This document shows, piece by piece, positions 1-10,186 of a stretch of 64,000 bases of DNA. Numbering within the stretch: the stretch's first letter is position 1; the number at the start of each line of letters is the position of its first letter. A model generated the notes under the pieces. The model searched no databases and had not been told where the DNA came from. It saw nothing but the letters and a program-made list of their open reading frames with translations. The position numbers and the translations under genes are program-made. The stretch spans positions 1,178,001 to 1,242,000 of the forward strand of contig NZ_CP035733.1 in NCBI RefSeq assembly GCF_009768975.1. Reading direction: 5' to 3'. Source of the stretch: Sphingorhabdus lacus. GTDB lineage: Bacteria > Pseudomonadota > Alphaproteobacteria > Sphingomonadales > Sphingomonadaceae.

Positions 1-1385
1 CCAAAAAGCTTGTCCTTGCCCGAACGATATTCGGCGACCTTGTCTTCGTTGGCAGCCATGATCTTGGCGATTTCGGCTTCGATGGCTCCGGTATCGTTGG
101 TCTGCTTCAACCCGCGCTCGTCCACAATGGCCGCAGCGCCCTGCCCGGTTTCGAGCATGATTTCAAAGACCTGCTTGGCGATGCTGCCACTGATTGTGCC
201 ATCCGCGACCAAGCCCAGCAATTCCGCAGCCTGCGCCGGATTTACCGGGCTTTCGTCCAGCGACTTGCCCAGTTTATTGAGCGCGCCGAACAGTTCGGAC
301 AGAAGCCAGTTCGATCCTTGCTTGGCGTCCACGCCGTGGCCCAGCAGATCTTCAAACCAGAACGCCGTCTCGGCTTCCGCAGTCAAAACCGCCGCATTAT
401 AAGCTGTGAGCCCCATACTTTCGTAACGCTTGCGCTTCGCGTCGGGCAGTTCAGGCAGGCTTGCCTTGCATTCTTCTAGAAATGCATCGTCCAATTCGAC
501 CGGCAACAGGTCCGGGTCCGGGAAATAGCGGTAATCATGCGCGTCTTCCTTGGAGCGCATGGACCGGGTTTCCATTTTATTGGGGTCAAACAGGCGCGTT
601 TCCTGGACGACAGCGCCGCCGCCTTCGATCAGATCGACTTGCCGCTGCGCCTCATATTCGATCGCCTGCATCATGAAACGGATCGAGTTCACATTCTTCG
701 TTTCGGTTCGCGTCCCGAGTTCACCACCCGGCTTGCGGACCGATACGTTGACGTCGGCGCGCATGGAGCCCTGCTCCATATTGCCGTCGCACGACCCGAC
801 ATAGCGCAGGATCGACCGCAGCTTTTTAAGGTAAGCCCCCGCCTCTTGCGGCGAACTCATGTCCGGCCGCGAGACAATTTCCATCAGCGCGACGCCCGAC
901 CGGTTGAGGTCGACAAAGGACATGGTCGGGTGCTGGTCGTGCATCAGCTTACCGGCATCCTGCTCGACATGGATCCGCTCGATACCGATCTTCTTGGTCG
1001 GGCTATCGGGATCCTTCTCGTTCAGCGTGACCTCGATTTCGCCTTCGCCGACAATCGGGTGGTAAAGCTGCGAAATCTGGTAGCCCTGCGGCAAGTCGGC
1101 GTAGAAATAGTTTTTGCGGTCAAAACGCGACCAGCGATTGATCTGCGCGTTAATCGCCATGCCGGTGCGAACAGCCTGCCGCAAGCATTCGCGGTTCGGC
1201 ACCGGCAACATACCAGGCATCGCCGCATCCACGAGCGACACATGACTGTTCGGTTCCCCGCCATAAGAGGCGGATGCGCCCGAAAAGAGCTTGGCGTTGG
1301 ACGTCACCTGCGCATGGACTTCAAGGCCGATCACGACCTCCCACTCGCCGGTGTTTCCTTGGATACGGTATGTTGATTCAGTCAT
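1..1385 (-). CDS. gatB: Asp-tRNA(Asn)/Glu-tRNA(Gln) amidotransferase subunit B (partial, 3' end off window)
   Basis: Reading back from an ATG at 1385 gives about 461 residues with no stop before the window edge, so the C-terminal tail domain is missing. The protein opens with [20 protein letters not shown] and then LEVHAQ, the GatB signature. Further typical GatB blocks are a [14 protein letters not shown] stretch, the motif [14 protein letters not shown] and the conserved KNVNS and [11 protein letters not shown] segments. In the GatCAB complex GatB phosphorylates and activates the mischarged Asp/Glu on the tRNA, receiving ammonia from GatA, in the cytoplasm. The start overlaps the preceding 77-residue ORF by 8 bases, suggesting coupled translation. 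Family assignment is very secure. Confidence 0.97.
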   Translation of the reverse strand, partial: MTESTYRIQGNTGEWEVVIGLEVHAQVTSNAKLFSGASASYGGEPNSHVSLVDAAMPGMLPVPNRECLRQAVRTGMAINAQINRWSRFDRKNYFYADLPQGYQISQLYHPIVGEGEIEVTLNEKDPDSPTKKIGIERIHVEQDAGKLMHDQHPTMSFVDLNRSGVALMEIVSRPDMSSPQEAGAYLKKLRSILRYVGSCDGNMEQGSMRADVNVSVRKPGGELGTRTETKNVNSIRFMMQAIEYEAQRQVDLIEGGGAVVQETRLFDPNKMETRSMRSKEDAHDYRYFPDPDLLPVELDDAFLEECKASLPELPDAKRKRYESMGLTAYNAAVLTAEAETAFWFEDLLGHGVDAKQGSNWLLSELFGALNKLGKSLDESPVNPAQAAELLGLVADGTISGSIAKQVFEIMLETGQGAAAIVDERGLKQTNDTGAIEAEIAKIMAANEDKVAEYRSGKDKLF

Positions 1386-1611
1386 TTGCTTTCCGCCTAA
1401 AAACTAACCAGTTGCGAATTCTTACGATAACGTAGGCCCACGAACACAGGTTTACTATCGACTGTAGCGTCACCATCACGAAGCCCGCATCGATTGACGA
1501 CTTCAAAACTGCAATATCTAATGCTGCAAGCAGCAAAGCCAAAATAGTTGCTATCGCGAAGGGTTTCCGAAAGTACCATCGTTTTAATGGCGCTTTCTTG
1601 ATTACCACCAC
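1378..1611 (-). CDS. Small putative membrane protein nested between gatA and gatB
   Basis: A 77-residue frame with a basic N-terminus ([13 protein letters not shown]), two hydrophobic segments (about residues 18-36 and 43-62) and a basic tail ([11 protein letters not shown]). That is the layout of a small two-helix inner-membrane protein. The GTG start at 1611 lies inside the last codons of gatA, with an AAGGA-like sequence just upstream that is rather close; a second GTG follows immediately. Its TGA is inside the start of gatB (8-base overlap). The frame fills the gatA-gatB gap exactly, which argues it is translated. I do not recognise a family. It could also be a gap without a product, but the membrane-like composition is not expected by chance. 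Confidence 0.6.
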   Translation of the reverse strand: MVVIKKAPLKRWYFRKPFAIATILALLLAALDIAVLKSSIDAGFVMVTLQSIVNLCSWAYVIVRIRNWLVFRRKAND

Positions 1612-3086
1612 TCCTTAGCTTCCGCCCTAAATCCGGAACGTTCTTCGATTGCCAGACCGGCGTTCAACACGGCTTGCTCGTCGAGCGCCTTGCCGATGAT
1701 CTGCAGGCCTAATGGAAGGCCGTCTTTGCTAAGGCCGCCGGGAACCGACATGGCGGGAAGACCTGCCAGTGAAGCAGGCACGGCAAAAACGTCGTTCAGA
1801 TACATCGACAACGGATCGCTCGTCTTTTCACCGAGCCCGAACGCAGCGCTCGGCGCGGTCGGAGCCAAAATCAGGTCGCAGCTGGCCCATGCCTGTTCAA
1901 AGTCGCGGGCAATCAGAGCGCGGACCTTTTGGGCCTGTGTATAATAGGCGTCGTAGAACCCTGCAGACAGCACATAGGTACCGATCATGATACGGCGGCG
2001 GACTTCTTCGCCGAAACCTGCGGCTCGGGTGGCAGCGTACATGTCCTGAAGGCCCGAACCATCTGGCAAATCGCGCAGGCCGAAGCGGACGCCGTCATAG
2101 CGCGCGAGATTGGAAGATGCCTCTGCTGGAGCGATGATATAATAGGCCGGCAAAGCATATTTGGTGTGCGGCAGGCTGATATCGACGACTTCCGCGCCGG
2201 CGTCTTTTAGCCAGGCAATGCCATTGTCCCACATGGCGGCGATGTCTTCATCGATGCCGTCGAGGCGATATTCGCGGGGAATACCGATCCGTTTACCCTT
2301 CAAATCGCTGTTCAGGCCAGCTTCCCATGCGGGTACGGGCAAATCGAGCGAAGTTGAATCTTTGGGATCGAAGCCAGCCATCGCCTCTAGCATGATGGCG
2401 CAATCGCGCACATCGCGCGCCATCGGGCCAGCCTGGTCGAGCGAGCTTGCAAAGGCGACAATACCCCAGCGTGAGCAGCGGCCGTATGTTGGCTTTATAC
2501 CGCTGATGCCCGTGAACGCAGCAGGCTGGCGGATTGAGCCGCCGGTGTCGGTTCCGGTAGCTGCAGGGCACAAACGTGCCGCGATGGCCGAGGATGACCC
2601 CCCCGACGAACCGCCAGGCGCCAATGCCGCGTTGCCGCCATCGTTGCGCCGCCAGGGCGAAATGACGTTACCGAAATAGCTGGTCTCGTTGGACGACCCC
2701 ATGGCGAACTGGTCGAGATTGAGCTTACCCAGCATCCCGGCGCCCGCTTTCCACAAATTGGCGGACACGGTCGATTCATACGTCGGCACAAAGCCTTCGA
2801 GAATATGGCTGGCGGCTGTGGTCTGCACGCCTTCGGTGCAGAACAGGTCCTTCATTCCGATCGGCACACCCGCCATCTTGCCAAGCGCCTTGCCCGCGGC
2901 GCGGTCAGCATCAACGGCGGCCGCGGCTTCAAGCGCCTTTTCCGGCGTTTCGACAATGAAGGCGTTCAATGCTTTGGCATTGGCGACGCGTGTGTTGAGA
3001 GCTTCGGCGACCTCTACGGCTTTGAACTCGCCGTTAGCTACGCCATCGCGGATGGCGGCAACGCCCATTCTGGAAAAGTCGGTCAT
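1602..3086 (-). CDS. gatA: Asp-tRNA(Asn)/Glu-tRNA(Gln) amidotransferase subunit A
   Basis: A 494-residue amidase-signature protein of normal GatA length. It hydrolyses glutamine and channels ammonia to GatB for transamidation of Asp-tRNA(Asn)/Glu-tRNA(Gln). The Ser-cisSer-Lys triad is visible: Lys79 in GVPIGMKD, the serines of [11 protein letters not shown] around 160, and Ser184 in GTDTGGSIR. The motif [13 protein letters not shown] is typical of GatA. The ATG at 3086 overlaps the gatC stop by one base (TAATG), and the C-terminal codons overlap the next small ORF. The gene order is gatC-gatA-small ORF-gatB on the minus strand. Assignment is secure. Confidence 0.97.
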   Translation of the reverse strand: MTDFSRMGVAAIRDGVANGEFKAVEVAEALNTRVANAKALNAFIVETPEKALEAAAAVDADRAAGKALGKMAGVPIGMKDLFCTEGVQTTAASHILEGFVPTYESTVSANLWKAGAGMLGKLNLDQFAMGSSNETSYFGNVISPWRRNDGGNAALAPGGSSGGSSSAIAARLCPAATGTDTGGSIRQPAAFTGISGIKPTYGRCSRWGIVAFASSLDQAGPMARDVRDCAIMLEAMAGFDPKDSTSLDLPVPAWEAGLNSDLKGKRIGIPREYRLDGIDEDIAAMWDNGIAWLKDAGAEVVDISLPHTKYALPAYYIIAPAEASSNLARYDGVRFGLRDLPDGSGLQDMYAATRAAGFGEEVRRRIMIGTYVLSAGFYDAYYTQAQKVRALIARDFEQAWASCDLILAPTAPSAAFGLGEKTSDPLSMYLNDVFAVPASLAGLPAMSVPGGLSKDGLPLGLQIIGKALDEQAVLNAGLAIEERSGFRAEAKEWW

Positions 3087-3373
3087 TATTCAATCACCTT
3101 CGGCACGCCAAAAAAGCTGCCTTCACGAGCGGGAGCGTTGGCAAGGACCTTTTCGCGCACATCGCCATCGGTGACGACGTCGTCGCGCAAGCGAAGCTTG
3201 TTGGGGATGACGGCGGTCATCGGCTCTACGCCGGTGACATCCACCTCACCCAATTGCTCCACCCAGGCCAGAATGCCATTGAGCTCGCCGACCATCTTGT
3301 CAGCCTCTGCATCGCTGATCGCGATGCGCGAAAGCCGTGCGATTTTATTCACGGTATCTTTATCTACAGACAT
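3086..3373 (-). CDS. gatC: Asp-tRNA(Asn)/Glu-tRNA(Gln) amidotransferase subunit C
   Basis: A 95-residue protein starting [20 protein letters not shown], the normal beginning of GatC, followed by the interface segment [19 protein letters not shown] and ending FFGVPKVIE. GatC wraps around GatA and holds the GatA-GatB complex together. A longer frame opens at 3409, but the ATG at 3373 gives the usual family length and start. It is the first gene of the gat group. A weak TTGAAG-N17-TAGCGG pair lies immediately upstream and would give an almost leaderless message; this promoter is only a guess. Confidence 0.95.
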   Translation of the reverse strand: MSVDKDTVNKIARLSRIAISDAEADKMVGELNGILAWVEQLGEVDVTGVEPMTAVIPNKLRLRDDVVTDGDVREKVLANAPAREGSFFGVPKVIE

Positions 3374-3517
3374 AGCGCCGCCGCTAGCATTGCGTATGCC
3401 TCGCTTCAACGGAAAAGCGGCCCTTGTCAGGCCACATTCAATTTTGCGGTGCTATTTTTGCCAAATAGATTACATGCGCTGGCTGTTTCAGCCGCACGAT
3501 TATTGGGAATTACAACT

Positions 3518-4639
3518 TTGGCTCGCAAATTTCTTTATCTGTTCGCTAGCCTGATCGTATTGGTCATCGCCGGTGGTTTCGTTCTGCGTATCTACCAGGA
3601 CGAGCTGACCGACTTTGCGATTGGCCAGCTTGAACCTACCGTAAAGTTCGAAAAACAGGCAGCACTGGCCACCAATGTCTATGAAGACCCCGGCATGTGG
3701 TTCTCGCGGGGCGGTCAGAAGAACGATAACCCGACCTTGTGGGAACCGGTGGGCGCGCCAAAGACCGAAGTTCCGGGTTCGGCGGCCATCTTCTTTATTC
3801 ATCCTACGTCATTCATGGCGCGCACACATTGGAACGCGCCGCTAGACGATCAGGAATCGCAGGCGCGCGCGCGGCTTTTCCTGCGCGGGCTCGCAACACC
3901 CTTTGCCGCATCTGGCGAAATCTGGGCTCCACGCTACCGTCAGGCCGGGATTGGTGCGTTTTTGACGACCAAACCCGAAGGGGCGCAAGCGCTTAATGAT
4001 GCCTATCAGGATATCCTGCTTGCCTTCGACCATTTTGTGAAAACGGTGCAAAAGGACCGGCCCATCATCCTTGCCGGCCATAGTCAGGGCGCACTGCATC
4101 TGACCCATTTACTAAAGGATCGGATCGCGGGCAAACCCATCGCGAAGCGTATTGTCGCGGCCTATGTCGTTGGCTGGCCGGTGTCGATCACGTCCGACAT
4201 GCCGGAAATGGGCCTTCCCGTCTGCACATCGCCGGATCAGACGGGCTGTATCATGGGCTGGGAAAGCTACGCTGAACCGGCGAAATATGGCAAAATCCTC
4301 GAACTCTACAACGCCACTACGGGCTTTAACGGCGAATCTCGCAAGGACACGCCGATCCTGTGCACCAACCCGCTCAACGGCGGAGCGGAAGCGGATGCCT
4401 TGGCGCAGGCGAATCTCGGAACACTCAAGCCGTCAGGGGATATGAGCACGGGCGAATTAATCCCCACCACGGTCCCTGCCCGCTGCGATGAAAAGGGCTT
4501 TTTGCTCATAGGCGATCCGGTGGACATGGGGCCCTATGTGTTGCCTGGTAATAACTACCATGTGTACGACTACCCGCTCTTCTGGGCCAATGTCCGTGCC
4601 GACGCGCTGTGGCGGACGCAGAAGTTTCTCGCCAAATGA
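3518..4639 (+). CDS. DUF3089-type alpha/beta hydrolase with N-terminal membrane anchor
   Basis: About 373 residues from a TTG at 3518; the frame is open further upstream (to 3254), but that part overlaps gatC. The chosen start puts a hydrophobic segment ([19 protein letters not shown]) at the N-terminus, so the enzyme is probably anchored to, or exported across, the inner membrane. The body contains FFIHPTSF, a nucleophile elbow AGHSQGA, a late conserved N-Y-H-V-Y-D-Y block and several cysteines (CTSPDQTGC), consistent with the DUF3089 family of alpha/beta hydrolases. Substrate is unknown. The stop overlaps the ruvX ATG (ATGA), so the two are translationally coupled. An upstream TTG at 3458 is an alternative start. 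Confidence 0.8.
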   Translation: MARKFLYLFASLIVLVIAGGFVLRIYQDELTDFAIGQLEPTVKFEKQAALATNVYEDPGMWFSRGGQKNDNPTLWEPVGAPKTEVPGSAAIFFIHPTSFMARTHWNAPLDDQESQARARLFLRGLATPFAASGEIWAPRYRQAGIGAFLTTKPEGAQALNDAYQDILLAFDHFVKTVQKDRPIILAGHSQGALHLTHLLKDRIAGKPIAKRIVAAYVVGWPVSITSDMPEMGLPVCTSPDQTGCIMGWESYAEPAKYGKILELYNATTGFNGESRKDTPILCTNPLNGGAEADALAQANLGTLKPSGDMSTGELIPTTVPARCDEKGFLLIGDPVDMGPYVLPGNNYHVYDYPLFWANVRADALWRTQKFLAK

Positions 4640-5094
4640 TTTTTGAGCAGGTTTCGGATTTCCGGAATGCGCTTCCGGGTGGCGGCGTCCTGATCGGACT
4701 CGATGTGGGAAGCAAGACTATCGGCACAGCTTTCTGCGACGCGGGCTGGACCTTCGCTTCACCTGCCGACCTTATAAAGCGCAGTAAATTCTCCAAAGAT
4801 AAAGTCGCATTGCAAGCCGCCATGGCCACCCGCCCTACAAAGGGTATCGTCATCGGCTTGCCCCTGAACATGGACGGCAGCGAGAGCCCACGGAGCCAGT
4901 CAAGCCGAGCTTTTGCCCGCAACATCGCCGATCTCGGTTTGCCCATCCTGCTGCGGGACGAACGTTGGTCCACCCAAGCCGTCGAACGCGACATGATCGC
5001 CGCCGATATGAGCCGTGCCAAAAGAGCGGAAAAGATCGACAGCGGCGCTGCGGCTTTTATCCTTCAGGGGGCCATCGACGCATTGACTGCGTGA
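4636..5094 (+). CDS. ruvX: RuvX/YqgF family Holliday junction resolvase-like protein
   Basis: 152 residues with the RNase H-like YqgF fold: the first catalytic Asp in [12 protein letters not shown], the [14 protein letters not shown] block, the acidic LLRDERWST motif and a final [11 protein letters not shown] with the last catalytic Asp. YqgF proteins resolve branched DNA and/or process the 5' end of pre-16S rRNA. An ATG at 4636 overlaps the hydrolase stop by four bases and is preferred over the upstream start at 4609. pyrB follows 42 bases downstream on the same strand. Family is secure; the physiological substrate (DNA or rRNA) is not decided by sequence. Confidence 0.93.
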   Translation: MIFEQVSDFRNALPGGGVLIGLDVGSKTIGTAFCDAGWTFASPADLIKRSKFSKDKVALQAAMATRPTKGIVIGLPLNMDGSESPRSQSSRAFARNIADLGLPILLRDERWSTQAVERDMIAADMSRAKRAEKIDSGAAAFILQGAIDALTA

Positions 5095-5136
5095 AGCTTG
5101 CTAAGCGACCGCTTTCCCTCTAAGGGCATCGCTTTA

Positions 5137-6132
5137 ATGACATGGACACAGAATATCGCCGCCGACCGCTTTCCAGCTGGTTCGGACGCTTTTCCGCACA
5201 GGCATTTGCTTGGCATTGCCGGACTTCAAAAATGGGAAATTCTCTACATTTTGAAAGAGGCTGAACATTGGGTCGCGCTGAACCGTTCGGGCCCTGCCAA
5301 GCATGATGACCGGCTGTCAGGCTTGACCATCATCAACGCTTTTTTCGAAAATTCGACCCGCACGCTTCTTTCATTCGAGATTGCGGGCAAAAGGCTGGGC
5401 GCGGATGTCGTCAATATGCACGCCGCACAGTCCAGCGTCAAAAAAGGCGAAACGCTAATCGACACGGCGATGACATTGAACGCCATGCGCGCGGATGCCA
5501 TTGTGATTCGTCACGCAAGTTCTGGAGCGGTGCAGCTTATTTCCAGCAAGGTCGACTGCCCCGTTTTGAACGCCGGAGACGGCAGCCATGAACACCCGAC
5601 ACAGGCGTTGCTCGATGCGCTGACCATCACACGCCGCAGGGGGTCTGTCGAAGGACAGACCGTGGTCATCTGCGGCGATCTGCTGCATAGCCGCGTGGCA
5701 CGCTCCAATATTTTCTGCCTGAAAAGCCTGGGTGCCGACGTACGTGTGGTCGCGCCGCCTGCCCTGATGCCGCACGGGATCGAAGCGTTCGGGGCCGAAT
5801 CTTACACCGATTTTGATTCCGCGCTGAACGGCGCAGACGTTGTCATGATGCTGCGGCTGCAAAATGAACGGATGCAGGGCGACTTCATCCCCTCCCCCCG
5901 CGAATTTTATCATCTTTACGGACTAGATGAACGCAGGCTCGCGATTGCAAAGCCCGACGCACTGGTCATGCACCCCGGCCCCATGAATCGCGGAGTGGAA
6001 ATCGCCAGCAATATTGCCGACCATGTCGAACGTTCGGCCATCACCGAGCAGGTGGAAATGGGCGTCGCTGTACGCATGGCCTGTCTGGATATCCTGACCC
6101 GAAAGGCACGCTGCGTGGAGGGTTGGGCATGA
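5137..6132 (+). CDS. pyrB: Aspartate carbamoyltransferase catalytic subunit
   Basis: 331 residues, normal for the catalytic chain. It makes carbamoyl aspartate, the committed step of pyrimidine synthesis. The carbamoyl phosphate loop FFENSTRT is present near residues 67-75, followed by the 80s-loop region SSVKKGET, the HPTQ motif near 153, [11 protein letters not shown], and the aspartate-binding [11 protein letters not shown] and [10 protein letters not shown]. The ATG at 5137 is chosen over an upstream TTG because ATCase length fits. The stop overlaps the ATG of the dihydroorotase-like gene (ATGA); no pyrI regulatory chain is present. This fits the bacterial class of ATCase that associates with a dihydroorotase-like subunit. 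Confidence 0.97.
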   Translation: MTWTQNIAADRFPAGSDAFPHRHLLGIAGLQKWEILYILKEAEHWVALNRSGPAKHDDRLSGLTIINAFFENSTRTLLSFEIAGKRLGADVVNMHAAQSSVKKGETLIDTAMTLNAMRADAIVIRHASSGAVQLISSKVDCPVLNAGDGSHEHPTQALLDALTITRRRGSVEGQTVVICGDLLHSRVARSNIFCLKSLGADVRVVAPPALMPHGIEAFGAESYTDFDSALNGADVVMMLRLQNERMQGDFIPSPREFYHLYGLDERRLAIAKPDALVMHPGPMNRGVEIASNIADHVERSAITEQVEMGVAVRMACLDILTRKARCVEGWA

Positions 6133-7352
6133 CCGGTATCAATATCCTGAATGGCCATGCGGTTCTTCCCGGAATCGCGAAGGCCGAGGCTGCACACATC
6201 CATATCGAAAATGGCGTCATTGCGTCCGTAGGCAAAGCCGCACCAATTGCCGAACAACTGGATGCATCGGGCCTTATTGTTGCACCCGGGATCATCGATC
6301 TGGGCGTCTTCAAAACCGATAAACCAGCCTTCCGTTTCGGCGGGATAACGCGGGCAGCGCTGATGCCGGACCAGTCACCTGTTCACGATGACCCCGCCAC
6401 GGTCCGTTATGCCGCGCTAAAAGGTAAACCCGATCTGTGGGTTCACCCGCTTGCGGCAGCTACGCAAGGGTTGGACGGGCTGCACATGGCGGAAATCGCC
6501 TTGATGAAAGAAGCCGGTGCCGTTGGTGTCGCCACCGGACGCAACTGGATTGCGGACAGCGGGATCATGCTACGCATCATGCGCTATTGTGCGGCGCTTG
6601 ACTTGCCCGTGTTCGTCCATAGCGAAGATGCCGGTCTTGCCGGCAAGGCGGTTGCGACCAATGGCGAAACAGCAACCTTGCTCGGCCTTTCGAGTGCGTC
6701 GCCCGCGACCGAGGCACTCGCCATCGCCCGCGATCTTATCCTTGCCGAAGAAAGTGGCGCCCATGTCCATTTCCGGCAGGTCACCACGGCGCGCGGTCTT
6801 GATATGATTCGGGATGGCAAGGCACGCGGTCTGCGGATCAGTTGCGGCATCACGCCCGGGCACCTTTTCCTGTCCGACAACGCCATATTCGACTTCCGAA
6901 CTTTTGCCCGACTTTCGCCGCCCTTGCGCGACGAAGATAATCGCCTGAGCTGCATCGCGGCGGTGGCTGACGGGACGATTGATGTGATCTCGTCAGGGCA
7001 TGACCCACGCGGGCCGGAGGACAAACGCCTTCCCTTTTCAGAGGCTGCACCAGGAATGGCGGGCGCTGAGACGTTGCTTGCGCTCTCGCTCAATCTGGTA
7101 CGTGAAGGCACCATTTCGACAGGTCGTCTTTTCGAACTGCTTGCAACCAATCCAGCGCAAATCCTCGGTTTAAATGCAGGGAAAATTGCAGAAGGATGTG
7201 AAGCCGACCTTATCCTGATCGATCCGGATGCGCCTTGGCAAGTTGATGGCGATAAAATGGCCGCGTTGGCAGGCAACACTCCTTTTGACCGCCTGCCGGT
7301 TCAAGGCCGCGTGCGGCATATGTTAAAGGGCGGCAAGGTCATACCGGCCTAA
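6129..7352 (+). CDS. Dihydroorotase-like protein lacking catalytic residues (PyrC'-type ATCase partner)
   Basis: 407 residues with the overall amidohydrolase/dihydroorotase layout, but the key residues are gone. Where active enzymes have PGxIDxHxH, this one reads PGIIDLGVF (residues 53-61), so both metal-binding histidines are missing. The late DHAPH motif with the catalytic Asp reads [11 protein letters not shown] (about 289-299). Two internal histidine regions remain ([15 protein letters not shown]). An inactive homologue, PyrC', is known in Pseudomonas, where it is needed to assemble ATCase; the four-base overlap with pyrB supports the same role here. A catalytic dihydroorotase must then be elsewhere. 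Automatic annotation as an active PyrC would be misleading. Confidence 0.85.
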   Translation: MTGINILNGHAVLPGIAKAEAAHIHIENGVIASVGKAAPIAEQLDASGLIVAPGIIDLGVFKTDKPAFRFGGITRAALMPDQSPVHDDPATVRYAALKGKPDLWVHPLAAATQGLDGLHMAEIALMKEAGAVGVATGRNWIADSGIMLRIMRYCAALDLPVFVHSEDAGLAGKAVATNGETATLLGLSSASPATEALAIARDLILAEESGAHVHFRQVTTARGLDMIRDGKARGLRISCGITPGHLFLSDNAIFDFRTFARLSPPLRDEDNRLSCIAAVADGTIDVISSGHDPRGPEDKRLPFSEAAPGMAGAETLLALSLNLVREGTISTGRLFELLATNPAQILGLNAGKIAEGCEADLILIDPDAPWQVDGDKMAALAGNTPFDRLPVQGRVRHMLKGGKVIPA

Positions 7353-7393
7353 GCCGAACCCGCCGCCCCTTAAGGACTTGTATATTCTACAGT

Positions 7394-8746
7394 TTAGCGC
7401 GCTGCGATCTTGCGACCCGTTGCACTTGCCATCCGCACAGGTTTATCGGCACCGATAGTCCGGACGAGGCAAACGCCACCTTGTGCCTTGATCTTACTGC
7501 ACGCAGCATTTGCAGATGCGCCGTTTGTGAAGCCCATCGCAGCCAGGCGGACAAATTTCTTGCCATTCACCGTAACGGTGGAACTTGCCGAATCCATTCC
7601 GCTCAGAACGCCGTAGCGCTTGCTATATTTGTTCCATGCTGCGGCTGCATTTGCTGCGTTCGAAAACGCACCAAGCTGGACCAGATGGGTCGAAGACTTC
7701 ATCGACGGCTTCGATGCCGGAACATCCGCCAGTGCAAGCTTAACCGGTGCGGACGGCGCGGCAGCTTTTGCAGGACCGGCTGATGCCTTAATCAGCGGAG
7801 CTTCTTCAACGGCAGCAACAGCAACCGGAGCGGGCTCAATCATGTTTACCGCGGCTTCGACCGCGGCAAAGCCAACGCTGTCGGAAACGGGCGCAGGGCC
7901 AAGCGCAGCAAGTTCGACGGGCTCAGGCTGAGGTGCGGAGGCCATTTCTACCGGTGCGGCCTGAACTTCGGCTTGCGCCAATCCAGCAGGTGCGGAGCTG
8001 TTTAGAGCCAACCGAACGGGCTGTCCGGTGTCGGCCATATTGGGGCGAACTTTCAAAAGTCCGGCAACGCGCAAAGTATAGGCTTCAGGGCGTGCGAACT
8101 GGGCCCATTCGGCAATCCGGTCGTTGACTTGCGACTGCGCCATATCCTGTGACGCCATGACGCGGGCATCGCGCCAGCGACCATCAAGGGCATAAGCAAG
8201 TGCAAGATTCTGACGAGTACGAACGGTCGCGCTGTCGGTGCGGATCGCATCGGTCAGTATATTGACGGCATCATCGGAACGCCCCGCAAGTGCGAGGGTC
8301 AGACCATAGTCGCTGACGGGGATGATCGAACGGTTTGCTTCCACCAGCATGACGGCCGAATCAACATTCCCTTGGGCGATACGTGCAAGCGCAAGGCTGA
8401 TCACGGTACGCGGGTCCACCTGGCCCAGTTCCATAACGTCCATCAAGGTGCGTTCTGCGGAAACGAAACGGCCTTGCGACATATAAATGCGGGCTAGAAG
8501 GCCACGATAATCGCGATTTTGCATATCGGCTTCAACGGCCAATTCAGCGAAGGTCAACGCTCGATCGGCTTTACCCTTTGCAAGAGCCTGCTCGGCTTTC
8601 TTCGCCCAGCCATAAGCCTTTTCAGGGCCTGCCTTTTTGGCCGACACCTTATCAGTGCTCCCGAAACCGGCAGTCGACGTTGTCATCGCGGGCACTGCCA
8701 CAAAAGCAGTCGATAATGCGAGCTTTACGACAAATTTGCTATTCAT
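7394..8746 (-). CDS. Secreted TPR-repeat protein with C-terminal SPOR domain
   Basis: 450 residues: an N-terminal signal peptide (to about residue 27), TPR-like helical repeats over roughly residues 45-220, a long Ala/Pro/Val-rich linker, and a C-terminal SPOR domain (HLVQLGAFSNAANAAAAW to about residue 430). The SPOR domain carries a closely spaced cysteine pair (AACSKIKAQGGVCLV) also found in the divergent protein ending at 11422. SPOR domains bind denuded septal peptidoglycan, so a periplasmic cell-division or envelope role is likely. It is the third gene of a minus-strand run after the ParA and RHH-like genes, with a 31-base gap. No enzymatic domain is visible. Confidence 0.85.
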   Translation of the reverse strand: MNSKFVVKLALSTAFVAVPAMTTSTAGFGSTDKVSAKKAGPEKAYGWAKKAEQALAKGKADRALTFAELAVEADMQNRDYRGLLARIYMSQGRFVSAERTLMDVMELGQVDPRTVISLALARIAQGNVDSAVMLVEANRSIIPVSDYGLTLALAGRSDDAVNILTDAIRTDSATVRTRQNLALAYALDGRWRDARVMASQDMAQSQVNDRIAEWAQFARPEAYTLRVAGLLKVRPNMADTGQPVRLALNSSAPAGLAQAEVQAAPVEMASAPQPEPVELAALGPAPVSDSVGFAAVEAAVNMIEPAPVAVAAVEEAPLIKASAGPAKAAAPSAPVKLALADVPASKPSMKSSTHLVQLGAFSNAANAAAAWNKYSKRYGVLSGMDSASSTVTVNGKKFVRLAAMGFTNGASANAACSKIKAQGGVCLVRTIGADKPVRMASATGRKIAAR

Positions 8747-8777
8747 GGTATCACCTCAAAAAAGCTCAAACTCGGGT

Positions 8778-9395
8778 TTAATGTTTTTTCGTCGGAACGT
8801 GGGACGCGAGGTGTCCAATTTCCGGCATGGAATCGAGAAATGCGTCCAACGCATCGGTCACAAGATTTTGTGCCGACTGATGGCGGACGGCGCAGGCAAG
8901 ACGAAGCTTCAAATGACGCTCGCCGTCGAGGCGCAACGTGAAGGCCGCTTTGTCTTTAAGCCCCGGTTTCGACCGAGCACGCGAACGTGGCGCATCGGTT
9001 TTTCCACGGCGCGCAATGGGCTGCACCGGTGGTTCAGGGATCATGCTGACGACCGTCAGTGTCGTTTCGACTTCAGTCTCGGCTCCGGACAAGCTTTCGA
9101 AACCGACATCAAGTTCGGAATCATATTCGTCAAAAATACGCTCCTGCTGGTTCTTGACCTCGGGAACGGCTCCCGCGAGCGGATTTTGCCCATGAAAGCT
9201 GTGGTCATAATCCATCGGCGTATTGGGATCGGGATCGACATCATATCCCATGTCGTTCCAACCTAGATCATCCTGCGACAGTGCGGCGTTACCGTTACTG
9301 CCCATCATCGATGGACGACGCATGGCGGGACGTGCCAGACCCTTACGAGCCAGCAATATGCCGGAAAGTGATGCTATTGGCTTAGGTTCGCTCAT
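8778..9395 (-). CDS. ParA-associated protein with disordered N-terminus and ribbon-helix-helix-like C-terminus
   Basis: 205 residues. The first 130 or so are low-complexity, acidic and Asn/Asp/Pro-rich after a short conserved-looking start (LSGILLARKGLARPAMRR). The last 60 residues (AAFTLRLDGERHLKLRLACA then SAQNLVTDALDAFLD) read like a strand followed by two helices, i.e. an RHH (CopG/ParG-like) or similar domain, flanked by a basic stretch (RRGKTDAPRSRARSKPGLKDK). It sits 23 bases after the ParA gene. By analogy with ParA-ParG pairs it may be the DNA- or cargo-binding partner of that ATPase; this is inference. No catalytic motif. Confidence 0.7.
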   Translation of the reverse strand: MSEPKPIASLSGILLARKGLARPAMRRPSMMGSNGNAALSQDDLGWNDMGYDVDPDPNTPMDYDHSFHGQNPLAGAVPEVKNQQERIFDEYDSELDVGFESLSGAETEVETTLTVVSMIPEPPVQPIARRGKTDAPRSRARSKPGLKDKAAFTLRLDGERHLKLRLACAVRHQSAQNLVTDALDAFLDSMPEIGHLASHVPTKKH

Positions 9396-9418
9396 CTTCG
9401 TTGCCCCCTTTTCTTCGC

Positions 9419-10138
9419 TTAACCAACAACGCGACGGCCAAAGCCGCCCATCGGTCGTGCGGTGGCAACTTGCGGGTTAGCCGCGGCGGCGGGAGCGCTG
9501 AAAACGGTCCGGCGGAAGTTCTTTTCCAGTCGGTCCGAAATATATGCCCAAAGCTGGATAACTTCTTGCGAAGACCGGCCGTTGGGGTCGATTTCCATAA
9601 CCGTGCGACCGTCGATCATCGATGCTGCGAAGTCGGTACGATGATGGAGTGTAATTGGTGCGACGGTGCCGTGCTGCGACAGTGCAACAGCTGCTTCCGA
9701 AGTGATTTTCGCTTTTGGCGTTGCCGCGTTGACCACGAAGATCAATGGCTTTCCGGCCCGCTCGCACAAATCGACAGTAGCACCTACGGCGCGCAGGTCA
9801 TGGGGACTCGGGCGGGTTGGAACGACGATCAGCTCGGCGACCGATATAACGCTCTGGATCGCCATGGTAATGGCGGGTGGCGTGTCGATGACCGCAAGCT
9901 TGAAACCCTGTTGCCGCAAAACAGCCAAATCCGCCGCAAGGCGGGCAACTGTTGTTTGGGCAAATGCGGGAAGGTCGGCTTCACGTTCATTCCACCAATC
10001 GGCCAGCGACCCTTGCGGATCGATATCAATCAAAACGACAGGCCCGGCTCCGGCGAGTTGTGCCTGAACCGCTAAGTGGCCAGAAAGGGTGGTTTTGCCC
10101 GACCCGCCCTTCTGTGATGCTAATGCGAGAACCCTCAC
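9419..10138 (-). CDS. Orphan ParA/MinD-family ATPase
   Basis: 239 residues with a deviant Walker A KGGSGKTT containing the signature lysine, Walker A' VLIDIDPQGS, and the switch DTPPA, all diagnostic for the ParA/MinD family. There is no amphipathic membrane-targeting helix typical of MinD, and the gene is not next to a parB. These ATPases position DNA, chemoreceptors, carboxysomes or division proteins through gradients on the nucleoid. The GTG start at 10138 is supported by an AAGGGG Shine-Dalgarno 7 bases upstream; the nearby ATG at 10140 is out of frame. It is first in a run with the RHH-like and TPR/SPOR genes, suggesting its cargo relates to the envelope or septum. Confidence 0.92.
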   Translation of the reverse strand: MRVLALASQKGGSGKTTLSGHLAVQAQLAGAGPVVLIDIDPQGSLADWWNEREADLPAFAQTTVARLAADLAVLRQQGFKLAVIDTPPAITMAIQSVISVAELIVVPTRPSPHDLRAVGATVDLCERAGKPLIFVVNAATPKAKITSEAAVALSQHGTVAPITLHHRTDFAASMIDGRTVMEIDPNGRSSQEVIQLWAYISDRLEKNFRRTVFSAPAAAANPQVATARPMGGFGRRVVG

Positions 10139-10186
10139 ATCATTCCCCTTTGTAAATGTTTCAAATGGGGATGTGACAGAACAGGG

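Noticed and set aside
537-1376. 279-residue plus-strand frame at the left edge
   Set aside because: The minus strand encodes GatB here with all family motifs, so the plus frame is a shadow.
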